Positions 4,984-8,383 of a stretch of 8,383 bases of DNA are shown here, piece by piece. This DNA comes from an uncultured Oscillibacter sp. (GTDB taxonomy: Bacteria; Bacillota; Clostridia; Oscillospirales; Oscillospiraceae), in NCBI GenBank assembly GCA_937884915.1, contig CALAAN010000239.1:1-8383 (forward strand), given 5' to 3'. Made by a program: the position numbers and the translations under genes. Below the pieces are notes generated by a model. That model saw only the letters and a list, made by a program, of their open reading frames with translations. It was not told the origin of the DNA and made no database searches. The number at the start of each line of letters is the position of its first letter. The first letter of the stretch is position 1.

Positions 4984-6456
4984 TCATTTATTGACACAGG
5001 TATCGGCAAAACTGAAGCCGTTTTTCATCTGCTCGCTGGCGGCGCGCAGCACCTTGTTGAGGATCTGCGTGCTCTCCTCTTTCGCCATCGCGCAGAGCTC
5101 GTCGTTCGCCTGCACGGTGAGCGTGAAGTCACCGCTCTCGCGCATCAGCCTGTCGTATTTGATGACGATCTGGCGGCCTCGGATGTTCACGGCGTCCTGA
5201 TAGCCCCAGACGCTCTGGATGCACGAGCCGTAGCACTTGTCGGCCAGTGCGCCGACAAAGCGGCTGACCCAGTAGAGACTGTCGGTCTCGGCGTCGAGCG
5301 TCACCTTACTCAGGTAGTCCGGCATCTGCGGAACATTCGTGTACACCGGCAGCCACGCGGAAAACGTTGTGGAGCCAAAGCACACCCACTCGACGCCCTT
5401 GATGGCGTCGGGCACGTCGCTTCTGATCTGGCAGATCGTCGTCACGCCCGTGCGGTTGATGCCGATGGGACGGTAAATGCCGCCCTTTTCCGTGTTGCGG
5501 CCCGCGTAGGGATCATACGGCGTGCCCTGATAATGCGAGGACAGCAGATACTGAATATCCTCCGCGGCGACCTTGCGCTCGGGGACATAGGACCACGGGA
5601 TGTCGTCGCTCTCGGGCGTGAAGTCCGCATTTTCGCCGTCCCAGCGGTAGGTGTGCGGCACAAGGCAGCGGCCCATGAACCACGCGCGCGGCGTGTTGTA
5701 GATGTGGTCCATGTCGCGGTGCGAACCAAAGATGTCCCGCGGATTGAACTTCCCGTTCTGGTTCAAATCCAGATGGTATTCCGCGATGAACTCTCTGAGG
5801 TCTGCCGAGCAGAGGTGCGACTCCTGCGCGCCGAAGGCGTCCTCCAAATCGAACGAGTCCATACCGAACTGGTTCGGGTTGATGATGACGCGATCCTCGG
5901 GAATTTTCTTCGCGATCCAATGGTGGCCGCCAATGGTCTCGAGCCACCAGACCTCGTTTTCGTCGTTGAAAGCGATGCCGTTGGATTCATAGGTTCCATA
6001 CTGCTCCAGAAGCGCGCCGAGGCGCAGCACGCCCTCGCGCGCGGAATGGATGTAGGGCAGGACGAGGACGACGAGGTCCTCCTCGCCGATGCCGCCGCAG
6101 CGCTCCTCTTCTCCGGCCTTCGCCTCGCGCAGCTCGACCATCGGGTCGGCCGCGAGCACGCGCGGGTTCGAGGTCGTGGTCTCCGTCGCGGTCATGCCGA
6201 CATTCGCGGCGTTGATGCCGGTCGCGGCCCAGATACCGTGCTTCGGGTCCACGCTCGGGCAGGATGTGTAGCGCATGGGGGTCTCCGGCAGTGTGATCTC
6301 CACATGGGACTCCACGCTCTTATAAATTTTCGGCTGCTGGTCGGGCTCGACCACGATCAGTCGCTTTTCATCAAAATGGCCGTCGTCCGTGCGCGCGATC
6401 ATCGTCGAGCGGTCGTTCGTCGCCAACCTGCCGGCCAGTACTGTGGTGCAGGGCAT
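4984..6456 (-). CDS. C69 family dipeptidase (PepD-type Ntn hydrolase)
   Basis: The 490-residue product matches peptidase family C69, the PepD/dipeptidase A family of lactobacilli and clostridia. It begins MPCTTVLAG. C3 is the expected N-terminal nucleophile after loss of a very short propeptide. It is followed by STMIARTDD, where the common DGST is here DRST (R16 in place of Gly). The mid-region ESNGIAFNDENEVWWLET, then GGHHW and INPNQFG, is highly characteristic. There is no signal peptide, so it should act in the cytoplasm. It hydrolyses a broad range of dipeptides, releasing free amino acids after peptide uptake. Length is normal (about 470-490). GGAG (6465-6468) sits 8 bases before the chosen ATG. 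Promoter and terminator are its own, so it is probably monocistronic. It lies directly upstream of the lysine-controlled operon, which suggests a local cluster for amino-acid scavenging, though no shared control is visible. Confidence 0.93.
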   Translation of the reverse strand: MPCTTVLAGRLATNDRSTMIARTDDGHFDEKRLIVVEPDQQPKIYKSVESHVEITLPETPMRYTSCPSVDPKHGIWAATGINAANVGMTATETTTSNPRVLAADPMVELREAKAGEEERCGGIGEEDLVVLVLPYIHSAREGVLRLGALLEQYGTYESNGIAFNDENEVWWLETIGGHHWIAKKIPEDRVIINPNQFGMDSFDLEDAFGAQESHLCSADLREFIAEYHLDLNQNGKFNPRDIFGSHRDMDHIYNTPRAWFMGRCLVPHTYRWDGENADFTPESDDIPWSYVPERKVAAEDIQYLLSSHYQGTPYDPYAGRNTEKGGIYRPIGINRTGVTTICQIRSDVPDAIKGVEWVCFGSTTFSAWLPVYTNVPQMPDYLSKVTLDAETDSLYWVSRFVGALADKCYGSCIQSVWGYQDAVNIRGRQIVIKYDRLMRESGDFTLTVQANDELCAMAKEESTQILNKVLRAASEQMKNGFSFADTCVNK

Positions 6457-6534
6457 AATTACATCTCCGTTTCTGTTGATTTTTCCCGTAGCACCGCCAT
6501 TTTTCGTGCAGCGCTGTCAAATTTATCTGCAACC

Positions 6535-6563
6535 ATTATATTCGCAGACAAGGTCTCTGTAAA
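6535..6563 (-). promoter_or_regulatory. Promoter of the C69 dipeptidase gene
   Basis: On the - strand TTTACA (6558-6563) is 17 bases from a perfect TATAAT (6535-6540), about 80 bases before the start codon. The spacer contains a small dyad, AGAC-AAG-GTCT (6546-6556). Upstream of the -35 are two more short palindromes, TCGATCGA (6575-6582) and CCAAA-T-TTTGG (6589-6599), which could be operator sites. Confidence 0.82.
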
Positions 6564-6618
6564 GGCAAAAGTCCTCGATCGAAGCAGTCCAAATTTTGGC
6601 CAGCGGTCAGATTTGGAG

Positions 6619-6653
6619 ATAAAAAAGAACCGCAGCCTTTCGGCTGCGGTTCT
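6619..6653 (-). terminator. Terminator of fprA
   Basis: On the - strand a 12-bp perfect stem (6642-6653 with 6626-6637) capped by a GAAA tetraloop is followed by a run of T, then ATC. It lies 66 bases after the fprA stop and upstream of the dipeptidase promoter. Confidence 0.92.
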
Positions 6654-6718
6654 CTGGCAAAACGCGGCAATCTGGTTATTTTTCAGTAATGTCTTTCGTT
6701 AGAGCAGAAGCCCGATCA

Positions 6719-7870
6719 TTACTGCATCATGCTATCCGCCAGCTCTGCCAGCTGGAGCTTATTCTCTTCCTTGAGGGCACCCTTGATCGTGACGGTGCCT
6801 GCCACTTCAATATTCTTGCTTCCTTCCAAAGCTTTTGCCATTACCTTTGCTGCAACGGGCGCCCAGGAACCGTTCTCTACAAATGCGACCTTCCTGTTCT
6901 GGAAGTTCCGCTCCGTGAGGTGATCGATGAACGTGCGCATGAACGGGAAGATGTCGCCGTTATAGGTCGTGGTCGCCAACACGAGCTTGCCATAGCGGAA
7001 CGCATCCTCCACAGCCTCTGCCATATCCTCACGGGCTAGGTCGCACACAACGACCTTCGGACAGCCCTTGGCCTCCAGCTCTTCTGCGAGATACTCCGCC
7101 GCCTTCTTCGTATTGCCGTACACAGAGGTGTACGCGATCATCACGCCTTCGCTCTCCACAGCGTAGCTGGACCAGATATCATACAGATTGATGTAGTACC
7201 CCAGATTTTCCGTAAGGACCGGTCCGTGAAGGGGGCAGATCGTCTGAATATCCAGCGCCGCCGCCTTCTTGAGAACGGTCTGTACCTGTGCGCCGAACTT
7301 GCCCACGATCCCGATGTAGTAGCGGCGGGCTTCGCAGGCCCAGTCCTCTTCCACATCCAGCGCGCCGAACTTTCCAAAGCCGTCTGCGGTAAAAAGCGCC
7401 TTCTCCGTGCTCTCATAGCTCATCAGCACCTCCGGCCAATGGACCATCGCCGCCCCGATAAAGGTCAGGGTATGCTTTCCCAATGCCAGCGTGCTGCCCT
7501 CCTTGACCACCATCTTCTGTGCGGGGAAATCGGTCTCGTAGTAATTTTTCATCATGTTGAACGCGGGCAGAGACGCGACGATCTTCGCATTCGGATACTT
7601 TGCCGCAAAGTTCCCGATATTCGCGGAGTGATCCGGCTCCATGTGATGGACCACGAGATAGTCCGGCTGGCGGCCGCCTAACTCTTTTTCAAGATTTGCA
7701 AACCACTCCGCGCCAAAATGCCGGTCAACGGTATCCAGAACCGCGATTTTCTCATCCATGATCACATACGAGTTATACGCCATTCCGTTCGGAACGACAT
7801 ACTGCCCTTCAAACAAATCAATCTGATGATCGTTCACGCCAATATAGCGAATATCATTTGAAATATGCAT
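6719..7870 (-). CDS. fprA: FprA family A-type flavoprotein (flavodiiron protein)
   Basis: The 383-residue product has the two-module flavodiiron layout. An N-terminal metallo-beta-lactamase-like domain (about 1-235) carries the di-iron ligands H76, E78, D80 and H81 in HMEPDHS, H144 in VHWPE, D163 in TADGFG, and H215 in PLHGP. A C-terminal flavodoxin-like domain (about 242-383) has the FMN phosphate loop YTSVYGNT at 247-254. No rubredoxin domain follows, so electrons must come from a separate rubredoxin or flavoprotein reductase not in the window. Such proteins reduce O2 to water, and in some cases NO to N2O, in the cytoplasm of anaerobes as a defence. The ATG at 7870 is preceded by GGAGG with an 11-base spacer. 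The frame stays open to an ATG at 7900, but that extension contains the ribosome site itself. The gene has its own promoter and terminator. Confidence 0.95.
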   Translation of the reverse strand: MHISNDIRYIGVNDHQIDLFEGQYVVPNGMAYNSYVIMDEKIAVLDTVDRHFGAEWFANLEKELGGRQPDYLVVHHMEPDHSANIGNFAAKYPNAKIVASLPAFNMMKNYYETDFPAQKMVVKEGSTLALGKHTLTFIGAAMVHWPEVLMSYESTEKALFTADGFGKFGALDVEEDWACEARRYYIGIVGKFGAQVQTVLKKAAALDIQTICPLHGPVLTENLGYYINLYDIWSSYAVESEGVMIAYTSVYGNTKKAAEYLAEELEAKGCPKVVVCDLAREDMAEAVEDAFRYGKLVLATTTYNGDIFPFMRTFIDHLTERNFQNRKVAFVENGSWAPVAAKVMAKALEGSKNIEVAGTVTIKGALKEENKLQLAELADSMMQ

Positions 7871-7924
7871 CGTGCTGTTTTCCTCCGTCGTTATAATCAA
7901 TCATTGTGACCCATATTCTGATCG

Positions 7925-7958
7925 ACCAATAGTATGTACTTGCGTCAGATTTATTGGT
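7925..7958 (-). repeat. Inverted repeat at the 5' end of the fprA transcript
   Basis: ACCAATA (7925-7931) and TATTGGT (7952-7958) form 7-bp perfect arms around a 20-base centre. The pair lies just downstream of the predicted fprA start site (about 7963), placed to be either an operator that blocks transcription or an mRNA-end stem. A related CCCAATAAA lies at 8019-8027, upstream of the -35. Confidence 0.5.
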
Positions 7959-7969
7959 TTTTCATCCCT

Positions 7970-7998
7970 ATTATACTATTTTCCTGCATAGGGCTCAA
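7970..7998 (-). promoter_or_regulatory. Promoter of fprA
   Basis: On the - strand TTGAGC (7993-7998) is 17 bases from a perfect TATAAT (7970-7975). The predicted start is near 7963, giving a leader of about 90 bases before the ATG at 7870. Confidence 0.78.
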
Positions 7999-8023
7999 GA
8001 CAATTTATTTTGTTTTCTCCCAA

Positions 8024-8053
8024 TAAAAATAAGCCAGAGCATTTCACTCCGGC
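8024..8053 (-). terminator. Possible orphan terminator upstream of fprA
   Basis: On the - strand a 7-bp stem with one G-U pair (8047-8053 with 8033-8039) and a 7-base loop is followed by TTATTTTTATT. No gene in the window ends right before it, because the IS66 end comes first. It may be the terminator of a gene now interrupted or displaced by the insertion sequence. Modest stem strength keeps confidence low. Confidence 0.45.
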
Positions 8054-8132
8054 CATCAAATAAAAACGGGCGCTTCTTCGGTTTTCAGCGTCAAAAGCGT
8101 CCAAATCGTAACCGTCAAACCTAACAGCGTAT

Positions 8133-8181
8133 AAAAAGGCCGCCATCTTGGTGAGCAGCAGCTCCCTTCGAGATGGCGGTC
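8133..8181 (-). terminator. Terminator after the IS66 transposase
   Basis: Long arms 8138-8148 and 8171-8181 pair over 11 positions with one imperfect pair. A shorter inner stem GAGC-AGCA-GCTC (8153-8164) lies inside. The - strand continues into TTTTTATA. It starts 3 bases after the transposase stop. The + strand also has a T-rich tail (ATTATTTTT), so it probably works both ways, shielding the element from outside transcription. Confidence 0.8.
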
Positions 8182-8183
8182 AA

Positions 8184-8383
8184 TTATTTTTGAGGTATAT
8201 AGCATTCTTCCGGGGCATTTGCAGGGAGCAGCTTTTCAGCCCATGCTTCATCAGTTTCGCTCAGTTGCGGCGCGTTTTGCAGGAGCCATAGCAAATAACG
8301 GTACGGATCTAAGCCGTTCTCCTTCGCTGTTTCAATCAGGCTGTAGGTCACGCTGCTGGCCTGTGCGCCGCCCGGCGTATTGG
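8184..8383 (-). CDS. IS66 family transposase (TnpC), C-terminal 65 residues (cut by window edge)
   Basis: This frame, running from the window edge to TAA at 8184-8186, encodes 65 residues beginning NTPGGAQASS, then VTYSLIETAKENGLDPYRYL. That is the well-conserved end of IS66-type DDE transposases (consensus around NTPxGAxAS, YSxxETAKxNGLxPYxYL). The catalytic core and start are outside the window. The last 15 or so residues after the conserved part are acidic and variable. The intact C-terminus, stop and terminator give no sign of decay. The gene reads toward fprA but is isolated from it by at least one terminator. Confidence 0.92.
   Translation of the reverse strand, partial: NTPGGAQASSVTYSLIETAKENGLDPYRYLLWLLQNAPQLSETDEAWAEKLLPANAPEECYIPQK

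Larger units (their letters stand above)
8108..8383 (-). mobile_element. IS66-family insertion sequence, transposase-end part
   Basis: The element is recognised from the transposase C-terminus inside it. The right boundary is proposed at 8108, where the + strand begins GTAA, the terminal bases typical of IS66-family inverted repeats. Its terminator hairpin would then lie inside the element. IS66 elements make 8-bp target duplications; the candidate copy here is TCCAAATC (8100-8107), but the other end is outside the window, so neither repeat nor duplication can be confirmed. Confidence 0.5.

Noticed and set aside
4798..6702. A 634-codon open frame on the + strand
   Set aside because: It is antisense to the C69 dipeptidase over almost its whole length, has no ribosome site or family resemblance, is rich in Arg/His/Ala as expected from a shadow frame, and runs through two terminators and a promoter.
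7871..7900. Ten-residue N-terminal extension of the flavodiiron protein
   Set aside because: The extension contains the GGAGG that serves the ATG at 7870, and the family normally starts near the chosen Met.
7976..8146. A 56-codon frame on the - strand between IS66 and fprA
   Set aside because: It has no ribosome site or known motif, overlaps two terminators and the fprA -35 box, and would span the proposed IS end; most likely chance.

Overview
The window looks like a chromosomal segment of a GC-rich, strictly anaerobic Firmicute, most likely a gut clostridium of the Oscillospiraceae type. This rests on strong AGGAGG-type ribosome sites, sigma-A-like promoters in short AT-rich gaps, an FprA-type flavodiiron protein, a C69 dipeptidase, a lysine riboswitch and an IS66 transposase with clostridial flavour. 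The taxonomic call is inference from content and style only.

Layout. Positions 1-886 (+ strand) hold the 3' end of a DUF1538 membrane protein gene followed directly by a 223-residue protein made of two P-II-like domains. They end at a strong terminator (911-946). All the rest is on the - strand and converges on it. Reading in the direction of transcription: the 3' end of an IS66 transposase gene (8383-8184) with its terminator; fprA (7870-6719) with its own promoter and terminator; a C69 dipeptidase (6456-4984) with its own promoter and terminator; a lysine-riboswitch leader (about 4738-4448) feeding a two-gene operon, an NhaC-family transporter (4447-3032) and an overlapping M20 amidohydrolase (3060-1912), then a terminator; and finally a HAD-IIA phosphatase (1767-952) with its own promoter.

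The main point of interest is the lysine control region. The leader of the NhaC-type gene carries a well-conserved lysine (L-box) aptamer, followed by a 10-bp perfect terminator hairpin with a U-run. Candidate antiterminator pairings lie between them. Lysine-responsive attenuation therefore probably controls both genes. This recasts the 'Na+/H+ antiporter' as a probable lysine transporter (the LysW-type NhaC relative) and puts an M20 peptidase of unknown substrate into the lysine regulon, for scavenging or biosynthesis.

Other items worth a look are an internal, strongly SD-preceded ATG that could release the second P-II-like domain as a separate protein, an inverted repeat at the very 5' end of the fprA transcript, and a probable IS66 right end just upstream of the fprA promoter. 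No tRNA, rRNA or CRISPR array was seen.
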